A DNA stretch of 64,000 nucleotides, taken from CAVQBJ01 sp963724405. GTDB taxonomy: Bacteria > Actinomycetota > Thermoleophilia > Solirubrobacterales > Solirubrobacteraceae. A program made the translations under genes and the position numbers. Of this stretch, positions 52,230-61,389 are shown piece by piece; position 1 is the first letter of the stretch; each line of letters starts with the position of its first letter. The notes below the pieces were generated by a model, which saw nothing but the letters and a program-made list of their open reading frames with translations, was not told the origin of the DNA and made no database searches. The stretch covers positions 186,001 through 250,000 of the forward strand of contig CAVRUQ010000012.1 of assembly GCA_963724405.1 (NCBI GenBank), read 5' to 3'.

Positions 52230-53576
52230 CTACTCGTGCAGCTCTACCTCAAAGAGGCGTGCCGCATTGTCGACAGCCGATCGGCCCGTCCGAGGAAGTA
52301 GGAGCTGAAGCTGTTGGTATCTCGCACGATCGGTGCGCGTCGCTCGTCCCCGGACGATCTGGTCCTCTAGGTCTGCGACCTGCTGACGCAGCGCTTCCGA
52401 CTGGGCAGAGTAGGTTCGCTCCAGTCCAAACAGCTCGGTCAACGTGGCGTCGTCGGCGCTTCCGTTGACGACGTCGATGAACAGCTCGTCCGATACGTGT
52501 TCGGCGATGCGGTCCTCGCCCGGCGCGGGAAGTCGAATCAGCCCCTTTCGGTCGGCGGCCTGGCAGATAAACGGACTATGCGTGGACACGATGAACTGGA
52601 TCTTGGGGAAGCGCGTCTTGAGCCAGAACCCGATGACCTGCTGCCAAGAGACATGCAAGTGGGCATCGATCTCGTCGATGAGAACCACCCCCGGATAGTC
52701 CAGCGCCACCCCATCCGCCGTTGTGAGCAGTTCCAGGCTGCCGTAGGTTTGGTGCAGGTTTCGAACGATGTCGAGTACGAGGGCTGCGACGGTTCTGTAT
52801 CCGTCACTCAGGTCCTTGAGGGGTAGTGAGGTGCCCTCGTGCTTGACCCAGAGCCCCTCCGAGTCGACCTTGAGGATTCGCATGTCGTCAGGAAGCAGGC
52901 CATCATCGAGCAGCCTAAGAACGATGTCTTCCAACTCCTGCCAGCCTGGCCTGCCTTCGAGGCGGCGCAAGTAGATGTCTTGCAGCCACCGGACGCTCTC
53001 GGCCAAGGAGGCATCTTCACGAAACAGGCTCACGAGGCGGGATACGTGACCAGGTCCAACCATTAGGCGCTGAGCATCGCTCCCAGCACTCGATAGCCGC
53101 CGAAACGGGCCGTAACCGGCGACTAGCCATCCCGAAGGGTTTTCTGACCACGGACCACGACTAGCCGTCCTCGTGCGTGTGTGCGATGTCTCGCGGTGCG
53201 CGGACATCACTGGCTCGGGGCCGGTGTCCGTCGCATCCCACCGCAGGCCAGTCCAGAAGCTCTCTTTAGGCAATCGACCAGTCTCGACGAACCGGTCTAA
53301 CGCCGGTGCGTACCGCACGCGTGTCGCCACAGTCGCGAATGTCGCCGACTCGCGAATCCAACCCGACCAGCTCTCCTGGAGCGTCCTCGCCGCTTCGGTT
53401 CCGGTCAGGGACAGGGCTATGGCCTGCAAAAACGTCGACTTGCCGGCGCCATTCCGCCCGGCGATGACGGTCCAGCCGGCGAACGCACCTCCGGGACGCT
53501 CGAAATCGATCTCAGCCAGGTACGCGCCGTCTCCGAAGCATTTAACGTTCTCGATCTTGACCTCTTGCACATACAT
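52230..53576 (-). CDS. ptuA: Septu ATPase PtuA
   Basis: A 448-residue RecF/SMC-like AAA ATPase. Walker A VIAGRNGAGKST (Gly40-Thr48), ABC-type signature LKDLSDGYRTVAALVLD, Walker B GVVLIDEIDAHLH (~296) and switch STHSPFICQAA (~328) are all visible, with a helical C-terminus. ATG 53576 (MYVQEVKIENVKCFGDG) is the normal start for this family. It forms the first gene of the Septu operon, with ptuB next. A divergent promoter region of 183 bp separates it from an HTH gene that could regulate it. Confidence 0.88.
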   Translation of the reverse strand: MYVQEVKIENVKCFGDGAYLAEIDFERPGGAFAGWTVIAGRNGAGKSTFLQAIALSLTGTEAARTLQESWSGWIRESATFATVATRVRYAPALDRFVETGRLPKESFWTGLRWDATDTGPEPVMSAHRETSHTRTRTASRGPWSENPSGWLVAGYGPFRRLSSAGSDAQRLMVGPGHVSRLVSLFREDASLAESVRWLQDIYLRRLEGRPGWQELEDIVLRLLDDGLLPDDMRILKVDSEGLWVKHEGTSLPLKDLSDGYRTVAALVLDIVRNLHQTYGSLELLTTADGVALDYPGVVLIDEIDAHLHVSWQQVIGFWLKTRFPKIQFIVSTHSPFICQAADRKGLIRLPAPGEDRIAEHVSDELFIDVVNGSADDATLTELFGLERTYSAQSEALRQQVADLEDQIVRGRATRTDRARYQQLQLLLPRTGRSAVDNAARLFEVELHE

Positions 53577-53721
53577 TGTCGACGCGATCCTATGGCTCGG
53601 CGTCGATCGGCGGTCGTGGCGAGCCCTCCCCACGCTCAGCCTGGCTCGAAGCGCGTGTCCCGAGCGATGTCTCGAACCCCGCAAATCCGACCCCATCTGC
53701 CATCACCTCGCCCGTGTCGGC

Positions 53722-53750
53722 TTGACAACCCACGATGTATTTGGCATATT
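53722..53750 (+). promoter_or_regulatory. Near-consensus promoter, leaderless
   Basis: TTGACA, a 17-base spacer and CATATT. The expected transcription start (about 53757-53760) coincides with ATG 53760, so the mRNA should have no leader. It is the best sigma-70-type promoter I see in the window. Confidence 0.75.
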
Positions 53751-53759
53751 TTGTGACAG

Positions 53760-54299
53760 ATGCCTCACGAACCCCTACAAGCTGCCGGCGCGCTGTCGCG
53801 ACTCCGGGCGGCCGATGCACGGTTCCTCGAAGCGCAGGAAGAACGCCGCCGCGCAATCGTCGAGGCAGTACGTGCCGACATTCCTCTCCGGGACGTCGCG
53901 GACGCAGCCCGGTGTTCTCACGAGACAATCCGTCGTATCATCGCCGCCGACGGCGCCGTAACGATCGAGTTCGGTGAGCACGCTTACGTGTTACCCGGCC
54001 AGACTGTCGAGCTCCTCATCTACAAGCTCGCTGGCAACGCCGACGGCAGGTTTGCAGCCGATCTCAATGTGCTTGGGGCCGGCACAGGGTGGCTACCAGC
54101 CGCTGGGGCCCTCGCCGACGAACTGCACGCCGCCACGGCTGACGAGAGCGGCTGCGCCTTGCAACTCGACGACAAACGAGCGTTTGCACTCCACCAAGTG
54201 CTGCGGCTGACGCAAATGACGCGGCCAACGGCGCTGTCGAGCCTCGCCGAAGCGCTGGCCAACTCGTACGGCTATCCGCCTTACGCGGATCGGAATTAA
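53760..54299 (+). CDS. HTH protein of unknown function
   Basis: A 179-residue protein. Residues ~30-62 form a simple helix-turn-helix: VRADIPLRDVADAARCSHET followed by IRRIIAADG, as in small MarR- or transposase-like DNA-binding proteins. The rest (QLDDKRAFALHQVLRLTQMT, then SSLAEALANSYG) is helical and unassigned. Translation starts at ATG 53760 directly at the transcript end. The stop overlaps ATG 54299 of the next gene in TAATG. Divergence from ptuA suggests control of, or association with, Septu; it may also be an independent two-gene system. Confidence 0.55.
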   Translation: MPHEPLQAAGALSRLRAADARFLEAQEERRRAIVEAVRADIPLRDVADAARCSHETIRRIIAADGAVTIEFGEHAYVLPGQTVELLIYKLAGNADGRFAADLNVLGAGTGWLPAAGALADELHAATADESGCALQLDDKRAFALHQVLRLTQMTRPTALSSLAEALANSYGYPPYADRN

Positions 54300-54896
54300 T
54301 GAGTCAGGACGTCCCCCAACCGTCTCGCACTGAGGTGCTGCGTTGGTTTTTTGGAGGTTGATGCCGACCCGACGCGCCGCCACGTCCTACGCGACGGCCA
54401 CGAGCTCCGTGTCCAAGCAGTGAACGACGGCTTGATCCTTGGCGGACGTGACGAGGGGTATTTCGCGCAAACACTCGCCGAGCTTCGGGACCAGCGTGCC
54501 CTCGCGTTCACGTACCGGGACCAAGGCCGAGCGATCACGGAGCTGCCGACGTTCCGAATGGACCCGATGGCGCTCGGTTTCTGCCGCGACTTCCTACCAA
54601 TGCCCGAGGCCCGCAGCCTGCTCCCTCCAGAACCTGCCCAGCCGATCCAGATCCTCATCGGGCAACTTGTGGCAGGAGACATCAACCGCATCGAGATCTC
54701 CGTTATGGCACCGCTACTCGAGGAGCTATTGCACAAGGTAGACGCGTTGGATGCCCCCGAAGCCGTACGAGCCGAGGCCCGGTCTCGTATCAAGTCGGCC
54801 CTGGCGATTCTCAAGACGGCGGGCACCGCCGCTGGCGGTGACCTCATCGGGACTGCCGCGGCTCGCTTCCTCGCTACTCTGCGCGGCATCGGCTGA
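54299..54896 (+). CDS. Unknown protein read across a T6 slippage site
   Basis: ATG 54299 overlaps the upstream stop and reads MSQDVPQPSRTEVLRWFFGG to a TGA at 54359. The long frame starts at 54351 inside the same T6 run. Shifting there joins EVLRWF to LEVDADPTRRHVLRDGHELR, giving a continuous ~198-residue protein. Either polymerase slippage or ribosomal +1 shift makes the full product, or this is a mutation or base-call error. The body (QALAFTYRDQ-like strand, LLPPEPAQPIQILIGQLVAG) has no family I recognise. Starting at TTG 54351 would be the alternative. Confidence 0.5.
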
Positions 54897-55235
54897 CCGC
54901 CCCTGCATAGGGCGAGAGGTCGAGGCGCTGCTGTTAGCCTCCGGCGGCACCGCTCGCTTCTGCTCCCCGCCACAGGCAGGCGCCCGCGAACTCGCTCGGC
55001 GGGCGAGTTCTATTGCCGCGGCACGATCGAGCTGACCGCGCTTCCGCACGTACTCCTCGAGAGCGGGACGACGCTTAGCGCGAGCGCCGCCCCGCAGCCG
55101 CGAGCGCCGCTCACCACGCGACTGGCGCCGCGAACAACTCCGGCTACCCCGACGCGGTAGCCAGCCGTCAGAACGTGTCGATCAGTTGTCGTGCGACTCG
55201 ATCGTCTCCACCGGCCCTACCAACGAACTCGCAGC
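54897..55235. other. Non-coding stretch before the IS element
   Basis: Just after the stop, CGCCC-N7-GGGCG can form a small hairpin. No gene, tRNA or repeat is otherwise visible up to the left end of the insertion sequence. Confidence 0.35.
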
Positions 55236-55305
55236 TGAGCCATCCCGGGTTTGACGGAGACTTCGATGCCAGGGTTTGTCCTGGCGGAAGGAGAAGTCCC
55301 GTCTT

Positions 55306-55609
55306 ATGCCACGAGCGAGGAAGTACCCCACGGAGTTGTTGGATCGCGGCGACGCGGCTGGTGTTCGAGTCCGGGCGCCCGATCGCGCACGTCGCTGCGG
55401 ACCTGGGCGTGCCGCCGGAGACGCTGCGCAAGTACGTGCGCCAGGTCGAGGCCGACGAGGGCCGCCGCGATGATCTGCCCAGCAGCCAGGAGCGCGAGGA
55501 GATCCGCAAGCTGCGACGCGAGGTCTTCGAGCTGCGCCGCGCGAACGAGATCCTGAAGGCCGCGAGCATGTTTTTCGCGGGCGAGCTCGATCCACACCGT
55601 CCGAAGTGA
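55306..55609 (+). pseudogene. IS3 orfA (HTH protein), frameshifted
   Basis: MPRARKYPTELLDR opens at ATG 55306, then one extra base near 55347 shifts into the frame that continues ATRLVFESGRPIAHVAADLG, VPPETLRKYVRQVEADEGRR and a leucine-zipper-like REEIRKLRREVFELRRANEI. It is the normal DNA-binding OrfA of IS3 elements apart from the shift. The stop overlaps orfB. Confidence 0.8.
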
Positions 55610-56494
55610 GCGCGTTCATCGACGGAGCACCGCTGCTCGTTTCGGGGTCGAGCCGATCTGCCGGACCCTGGGCGTGTCGGCGTCCGCCTACTACCACCGC
55701 GCCACCGGGACGCGCTCGGCCCGCTCGCTCGAGGACGAGCGGCTGCTCGAGCGTATCCGCGAGCTGCACGCGGCCAACTACTTCGCCTACGGATCGCGGC
55801 GGATGTGGAAGGCGCTGCTGCGAGCCGGCGAACTGGTCGGGCGCAGCCGCATCGAGCGGCTGATGCGTGCCCACGGGATCCAGGGCGCCAAGCGCCGCGG
55901 CAAGCCGTGGCGCACGACGAGGACGGACCCGACAGCGGTGCGCCACCCCGATCTCGTCAACCGTGATTTCACGGCCCCCGGGCCGGACCGCTTGTGGCTG
56001 GCGGACTTCACGTACCTGCGCTGCTACGAGGGCGTCGTGTTCTTCAGCTTCGTGATCGACGCGTACAGCCGGATGATCGTCGGCTGGCAGTTCGCCAACA
56101 ACATGCGCACCGACCTGGTCCTGGACGCGCTGCGGATGGCGCTCGCTACCCGCGAGCCCGGCGCCGACGTCACGCTGATCCATCACTCGGATGCCGGCAG
56201 TCAATACACGTCTTTCGACTACGCCCAGGCGCTCGACGACCATGACGTGCTCGCCTCGATCGGAACGCGTCGGCGACGCCTACGACAACGCGATGGCCGA
56301 GAGCTTCGTCGACAGCTTCAAGACCGAGCTGATCGCCGATCGCGTCTGGCAAACGCAGATCCCAGCTCGAGCTCGCGATCGTCAGCTACGTCGCCTGGTT
56401 CAACAACCAGCGGCTGCACTCAGGCCTCGGCGATATCCCTCCGGCCGAGCATGAGCAGCTCCACGAGTTCCGCTACGCGGCTCTGACGAAGTAG
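55606..56494 (+). pseudogene. IS3 orfB (DDE transposase), several frameshifts
   Basis: GTG 55606 overlaps the orfA stop. The protein can be reassembled through one extra base near 55624, another near 56265 and a third near 56355. DDE landmarks are all present: LADFTYLRCYEGVVFFSFVI (first Asp), LIHHSDAGSQYTS (second Asp) and ESFVDSFKTELIADRVW (Glu), ending FNNQRLHSGLGDIPPAEHE and stop at 56494. It is rve-family transposase, not active as written. Confidence 0.8.
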
Positions 56495-56626
56495 CGTCAA
56501 GAGGACGCCCACCACATCAAAAGAGGAAACCTACTAACACGGTCTCCGCGAAACCCAGGGCGGCTCACCTCGACCGCCGAGACCACAAGTCGGCGGTCGG
56601 CGCCGCAACCGCTCACGGAGCTCACG

Positions 56627-58879
56627 CTAACCGCCGGCGAGCTGAGCCCAGGTCAAGACACGGGCCAGGCCGCCGCTCTCCCCGCGCCACGCCGAGCCCT
56701 CGGCGAGCTCGACATCTGCCAGCCAATCAAGCTGATCCTGCGCGCGCACGACGCGGGCGGCCAGGTACGCCTGCGTAAGCGGCTCGGGGTAGCCCAGCGC
56801 TCCAAGATCGGCTCCTTGCTGGATCCACCAGGCTCCCTCCCGCCTCCAAAGGCTGGGAGCAACGTCGGCACCCCGAAGCACTACCCAGTCCGCTCGCAGC
56901 TGGTCGCCGTCAGCCCGTAGTTGCATGTCGTCATGTGCCGCGGCCATCACCAGCAACCCCGTTCGGGCGACCCATTCGAAGCCGGCCGGATCGACGGTGA
57001 CGCAAACCACGAGCGCATCGCGTGGCGGGAGAGTCAGCGGCGGGAACTCCCGTCCTGCTGTCGGGACGTCGAGCGGCCCGCTGCGCACGACGGCGCGCCA
57101 ATATCGGTCGCGCTCGTGCTGTGACGCTCGATCAGCGACGTGCTCCAGGACGTCTGCGAGGAAGTCGCGCAGCACGTCGCGCCCCACCGCTGAGCCAGCT
57201 TCGGCCGGCCGAAGCACGAACGCCCCGAGCCCGGGAAGAGGCTCAGCGAACTCCCGAAACGGCGCGGCCGAATGATCGCCAGGGAAGAGGACGTATGCGC
57301 CGGCCGAGCGTCTGATCGCGTCGCGATAGGCGTGCATCTTCAGCAGGTCCTCACGCTTGCTCCCCCCGACCCGTTCGGCGGCCTCGGCTTCAGCCGCGGC
57401 GGAAGGGGCGTCGGGCATCTCGCTGTCGAACTGCTCGCGTACGCGCTCTACGCGGTACTTCGCGTCGAAATGAAGCCAGACGTCGAGTGCGCCAGCTTCG
57501 ACGTCGGGGAGCAGGGTCCGCGGTCGAACGCGAACGGAGCAGTCCGGTCGCATGGCCCTCGACCACGACGTCTCGGAGTCGCGCGAAGTCGAGGAGGCAA
57601 ACGTGCGGTTGAAGAACACCTCAACCTCCAACTCGCGGCCGCGCGCCGTGGTCTCCCAGCGGACTCCGCCCTTCGTGCCCTGACGAAACCCGAGGCTGAG
57701 GCCGTCGGCGGCGACCGCGAGAGCCTCAACAGTCCGGCTGGCCCCGCACACTTCGCCGATCGCGTCTACGAGCTGAAGGAAGGTCCAGTACTCGTAGAGG
57801 GTCGCGACGTTGCGCTGGCTGGCCGAGAACACGTCGTCGATGTCCCAGTCCATTGACAAGCCGGCACCGACCTCGGCGAGCGCAAAGGTCTGGAACACCT
57901 GGCGGTAGCCCTCCTGCTTATGCAGCACCTGGTTGGCCGACGGGAAGACATCGAGTCGTCCTACCTGGGCGAAGAACGGAGTCGCGAGGACATGATCGAG
58001 CTCGATGATCGTCTCTCGGGCAGCGCGGACGCCGCGGCGCAGCGGTCCGGTTTCTCGCAGCTGCGGCTGCTCCATACGATCCAGCAGCTGCTGCGCGAGC
58101 GTGCGCCACCGCTGCAGCGCGTACTTGACGAAGCGGTTGGGCACGGAGTCGAAGGTCGCGTCGGTGCGGCTGCGCTCGATCACGCGGGGGACGGTCCGAA
58201 CCCGCAGCCGGCCGTTGGTGGCGACGCGTGGGCCGGGTCGCGCGAGCGCTCGACCGAGTTGCGAGGACCCGGGTAGCGGACGCCCGGCGCCAACTGCTTC
58301 GGCCTCGCTTTGCCAGGACCGATGTGGGTTGGCGATCACGACCGCAAGCGCGTTGCGCAGCTCCCGAGACCGCAACCGGGCGTGGAGGAACGCGAACTGC
58401 TGGTACATCAGGCTGGGCCGGCTTGCGGTGTTCTGGCGGAGCGTGAGCGAGGAGGGCGAGAAGCCCTGGAGCAGCGCCTCGGTGGCGACGGTCGCGACGC
58501 CCTCGAGCATGTGCTGGTACTCGGTGGCATATTCGAGTTTGGTCGGGGCGACAGCGAGTTCGGTCGTCCCGACGACAGCGGTGCCAGGGACGGCGATCTC
58601 CACGCGTATGCGACCGACGTGCTGGCGAGGGATCAGCCGGCCGGTGAGGCACGAGGGCGTGTCGAAGCTAAACAGCTCGCTCGACGGCTCAAGGACGACC
58701 ACCGATGGCTCAGCGAGGAGCTCGACGCTGAACCGGTAGGTCCCGCCCTCAGCTACTTCGGGAACGGGTCCGTCCCAGCCGGGACATTCGGATCGATGGG
58801 GAAGCTGAGAGATGACGAGCGCGCCGATCAGTTGCCCGCTCTCGTCAACTACGGGTGCGCGAACTTCCACTGTGCTCAC
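56627..58879 (-). CDS. McrC-like nuclease subunit (DUF2357 family)
   Basis: A 750-residue protein. The C-terminal-middle part has a PD-(D/E)xK-type motif: acidic residues before DVWLHFDAKYRVERVREQF (DAKY ~471), as in DUF2357 McrBC-associated nucleases. The N-terminal ~200 residues (VELLAEPSVVVLEPSSE) are beta-rich. GTG 58879 overlaps the McrB-like stop (GTGA), so the two are translationally coupled. In McrBC systems the McrB ring recruits such a subunit to cut DNA with modified bases. Its pairing and motif support the assignment. Confidence 0.8.
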   Translation of the reverse strand: MSTVEVRAPVVDESGQLIGALVISQLPHRSECPGWDGPVPEVAEGGTYRFSVELLAEPSVVVLEPSSELFSFDTPSCLTGRLIPRQHVGRIRVEIAVPGTAVVGTTELAVAPTKLEYATEYQHMLEGVATVATEALLQGFSPSSLTLRQNTASRPSLMYQQFAFLHARLRSRELRNALAVVIANPHRSWQSEAEAVGAGRPLPGSSQLGRALARPGPRVATNGRLRVRTVPRVIERSRTDATFDSVPNRFVKYALQRWRTLAQQLLDRMEQPQLRETGPLRRGVRAARETIIELDHVLATPFFAQVGRLDVFPSANQVLHKQEGYRQVFQTFALAEVGAGLSMDWDIDDVFSASQRNVATLYEYWTFLQLVDAIGEVCGASRTVEALAVAADGLSLGFRQGTKGGVRWETTARGRELEVEVFFNRTFASSTSRDSETSWSRAMRPDCSVRVRPRTLLPDVEAGALDVWLHFDAKYRVERVREQFDSEMPDAPSAAAEAEAAERVGGSKREDLLKMHAYRDAIRRSAGAYVLFPGDHSAAPFREFAEPLPGLGAFVLRPAEAGSAVGRDVLRDFLADVLEHVADRASQHERDRYWRAVVRSGPLDVPTAGREFPPLTLPPRDALVVCVTVDPAGFEWVARTGLLVMAAAHDDMQLRADGDQLRADWVVLRGADVAPSLWRREGAWWIQQGADLGALGYPEPLTQAYLAARVVRAQDQLDWLADVELAEGSAWRGESGGLARVLTWAQLAGG

Positions 58880-61380
58880 TCGGTGAACGTCACGAACTGC
58901 GCTTCCGTAAGCACGGTGATCATCCGATCCAGCTTTGCGAACGTCCGGGGGCATCGCGGGTCCTCGGGCGGACGATCGCTCCCTTGGGCCCAGGTCTGCA
59001 GATTGCGCAGCCCAGAATCAAGGCGCTGACGCGAGCCGTGGATCTTCGGCAACAGCTTGGTCATGACGATGAAATCGATCGTCTCGTCGACCGAATCAAA
59101 GCCGACGGCGGACGCGAGCGCGGCAAATCGCAGCGCTTCAAGAAAGACGCGGTGACCGAAGTCATGCCCGATCGGCTCGAGCTGATCATGGAGTGATCGG
59201 AGCTCCTCGACGAGCTCGTCCTGGTGCGGGTGAGGATGTTCGAGGTGCCACACATCGTCCTGTAGCAACCGCACAAAGCGTCTGTGCGTCTCGCCATCGG
59301 CGGCATCAAGCGCAACGGGGCGGCGCAAAGCCGGGTCGAGGTCGTCAGAGGTCACGCGGAACTCGTGCACGAACGAGCGGTCCAGCACCTTCGGCGAGAA
59401 CGTATAGGTCGTCTCGTCGACGTTCACGGTCCCGATGGCCACAAGGTTCGGCGGCAGCGGCAAGCGTCCACCGTGTTCGCGTTCGACCCACACGCCGTCC
59501 TGCTGGGCGAGGTTCGGAATCACCGGCTCGCGCGACTCCACCCCTGACAGGAAGTCCGCGAAGTACCGCTCGACGTGAGCGAGGTTCATCTCGTCGAGCA
59601 CGAGCACATACGGCGCACCAGGATCGCTGTTGGCCCGCAGAATGAACTCGAGCGTCTCAGGGACGGCCCACACGCTTCGCCCGTCGATGCGCTCGGCCAG
59701 TCCGTCGGCATAGCCGAAGAGAAACTCGGGCCCTGTCCAGTCCGGTCTGACCGGTACGACGAGGTAGCGCGGTCGATCGTGCGCGTCCTCGCCGCACCAT
59801 TCTCCAAGCCGCTTCGCCAGTTGCGTCTTGCCAGAGCCCGATTGGCCGGTGAGGATCACGAAGGGTTTAGCGAGCGCGCCAGCGAGAAACGCGGTCAGTT
59901 GCCGCGGATCGACCTTCAGGCCGCTTGCGTCGACGCGGGACACGAACTGGTCGGCGAGTTCGCGCAGCTCGGCGGGAGTGGTCGCGACGCGCGGATCGTC
60001 AGTCACGTCGAGGTACCGCTCCAGCAGCGGCGAGTCCGCTACCGCGGCGACCACGCCGCGTCCCTGTGCGATGGCGCTGCGGCGAAGTGCATCCGCGGCG
60101 GCAGTGCTGAGCTCCGAGTCCCCGCTGAGCGCGATGTCGGTCGCTTCGCCGAGAATCGTGAACCGTATCTTCCATGGGTATTGCCTCTCCCCCGATAGCT
60201 CGTCGGGCATCACCGCCTCGTCGGTGCGAAATGGGACCCGATCGACCCGTCCCACGACGACGCTCCGCACGGCATGCTGTTGCCAGGTCGCCAGCTCGAC
60301 ACGCGGGCTGCCGCCACTGAAGCCGCTGCCGAACGCGATCAGGTCTCCGACGCGAATCAGTCCGACTTCGTCCGGCGGCGCGTTCTTCCAGCCCCACCAT
60401 CCGCGGCGGCCCCCGGACTCGAAGTTCGCCCGTGCCGCTTCACCGACGTAAACGCACAGGACCTGGGGCGCCGCGGATGGGAGCGAGTGCGGGGCCGATG
60501 TCTCGAGCGCGCCGGCGTCGACGAGCGTCCCGTAGGCGGCATTGACGGCGGCAATGTCGTCGTTGACTGTCGACCCCGCGAGCTCCTCGCGAGCAAACCG
60601 CTTGTAGGCGATTGTGGAGGCAGCGTAGTCGCGTCCGAGTTGCGACCGGCCGAGGTCGATGTCGCTATCGAGGGAGAAGCCACGAGAGGAGAGCGACTCG
60701 ATCGATGGTCTGAGGGCCGCAGCGCGTTCACGCAGGACCTCGTACGCGCCCCGCTGCCCGCGCTCTCGCTTGAGGTCCGTGACTCCTTGGGCGATCGTGA
60801 CATAGAGAGCGGAGAGGTCCTCGCGGAAGAGAATCACGGGATAGACCCCGTGCTGCGTGCTGGTCGTGATGCGGGGATCCAGCACAGCGATCCACGGCAC
60901 GGCCGCCCAGTTGCCCTGGCCGACCGAGGGCTTGATCTGCGCCCCGGCCAGAGCCGGCGGGAGCGTGTCCGAGAGGCTCGCAGCGGCCTGCTTCAGCAGC
61001 GTTGCGGCCTCGTGGCCACCTTGAAATGGCTCGGACTTCGCCGTCCCGTACCGATCCAGAAACGCAGCGAGAAGCTCGCTGGTCGATTCGCCACCCCGGC
61101 TCAACGCACGGACGTCGAAGCCCAGCCGGCGTAGCGCGGCGACGGTTTGGTCACCACCGTTGAAGTCACCACTCGGCAACGGCCCAAGCTCGGGGTGCTG
61201 ATGGCCATGCGCCGCGCCGAGGATCGCTTTCGAGTCGTACTCGCGACCGTCTGAGATGAGGACGTACTCTCTCGACGGGCCAAAGCCGTAGCGATGCAGG
61301 AACGCCTCGCGCCCGAGCTCGTCGAACTCGCGGATCGCGGTACGGACGGCATCGGGGTCGGTGATGTCACGCAACGCCAC
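58876..61380 (-). CDS. McrB-like AAA+ protein with modified-base-reader domains
   Basis: An 834-residue protein with four parts: a ScoMcrA-like N-terminal head (YDSKAILGAAHGHQHP, ~50-90); a DUF3578/MrcB N-terminal-type domain (~100-290); an EVE/PUA-like domain beginning VLCVYVGEAARANFESGGRR, with GWWGWKN and GDLIAFGSGFSGGSPRV (~310-420); and an McrB AAA+ motor with ILTGQSGSGKTQLAKRLGEW (~510), LVLDEMNLAHVERYFADFL (~593) and GTVNVDETTYTFSPKVLDRS (~649). It probably recognises modified cytosines and powers the nuclease partner. GTG 61380 lies 10 bp after the integrase stop. Confidence 0.83.
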   Translation of the reverse strand: MALRDITDPDAVRTAIREFDELGREAFLHRYGFGPSREYVLISDGREYDSKAILGAAHGHQHPELGPLPSGDFNGGDQTVAALRRLGFDVRALSRGGESTSELLAAFLDRYGTAKSEPFQGGHEAATLLKQAAASLSDTLPPALAGAQIKPSVGQGNWAAVPWIAVLDPRITTSTQHGVYPVILFREDLSALYVTIAQGVTDLKRERGQRGAYEVLRERAAALRPSIESLSSRGFSLDSDIDLGRSQLGRDYAASTIAYKRFAREELAGSTVNDDIAAVNAAYGTLVDAGALETSAPHSLPSAAPQVLCVYVGEAARANFESGGRRGWWGWKNAPPDEVGLIRVGDLIAFGSGFSGGSPRVELATWQQHAVRSVVVGRVDRVPFRTDEAVMPDELSGERQYPWKIRFTILGEATDIALSGDSELSTAAADALRRSAIAQGRGVVAAVADSPLLERYLDVTDDPRVATTPAELRELADQFVSRVDASGLKVDPRQLTAFLAGALAKPFVILTGQSGSGKTQLAKRLGEWCGEDAHDRPRYLVVPVRPDWTGPEFLFGYADGLAERIDGRSVWAVPETLEFILRANSDPGAPYVLVLDEMNLAHVERYFADFLSGVESREPVIPNLAQQDGVWVEREHGGRLPLPPNLVAIGTVNVDETTYTFSPKVLDRSFVHEFRVTSDDLDPALRRPVALDAADGETHRRFVRLLQDDVWHLEHPHPHQDELVEELRSLHDQLEPIGHDFGHRVFLEALRFAALASAVGFDSVDETIDFIVMTKLLPKIHGSRQRLDSGLRNLQTWAQGSDRPPEDPRCPRTFAKLDRMITVLTEAQFVTFTE

Positions 61381-61389
61381 GCCGCAAAC

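Larger units (their letters stand above)
55236..56567 (+). mobile_element. IS3-family insertion sequence, decayed
   Basis: A 1332-bp element with imperfect terminal inverted repeats that begin TGAGCC and share GGGTTT and CGGAGAC at matching positions. It contains orfA and orfB in the usual arrangement. No target-site duplication is seen (CAGC left, CCTC right), so rearrangement or age is likely. Both genes carry frameshifts. Confidence 0.8.

Noticed and set aside
54361..54423. ATG 54361 as start after GGAGG
   Set aside because: It is in a different frame from the long gene and hits a stop after about 20 codons.
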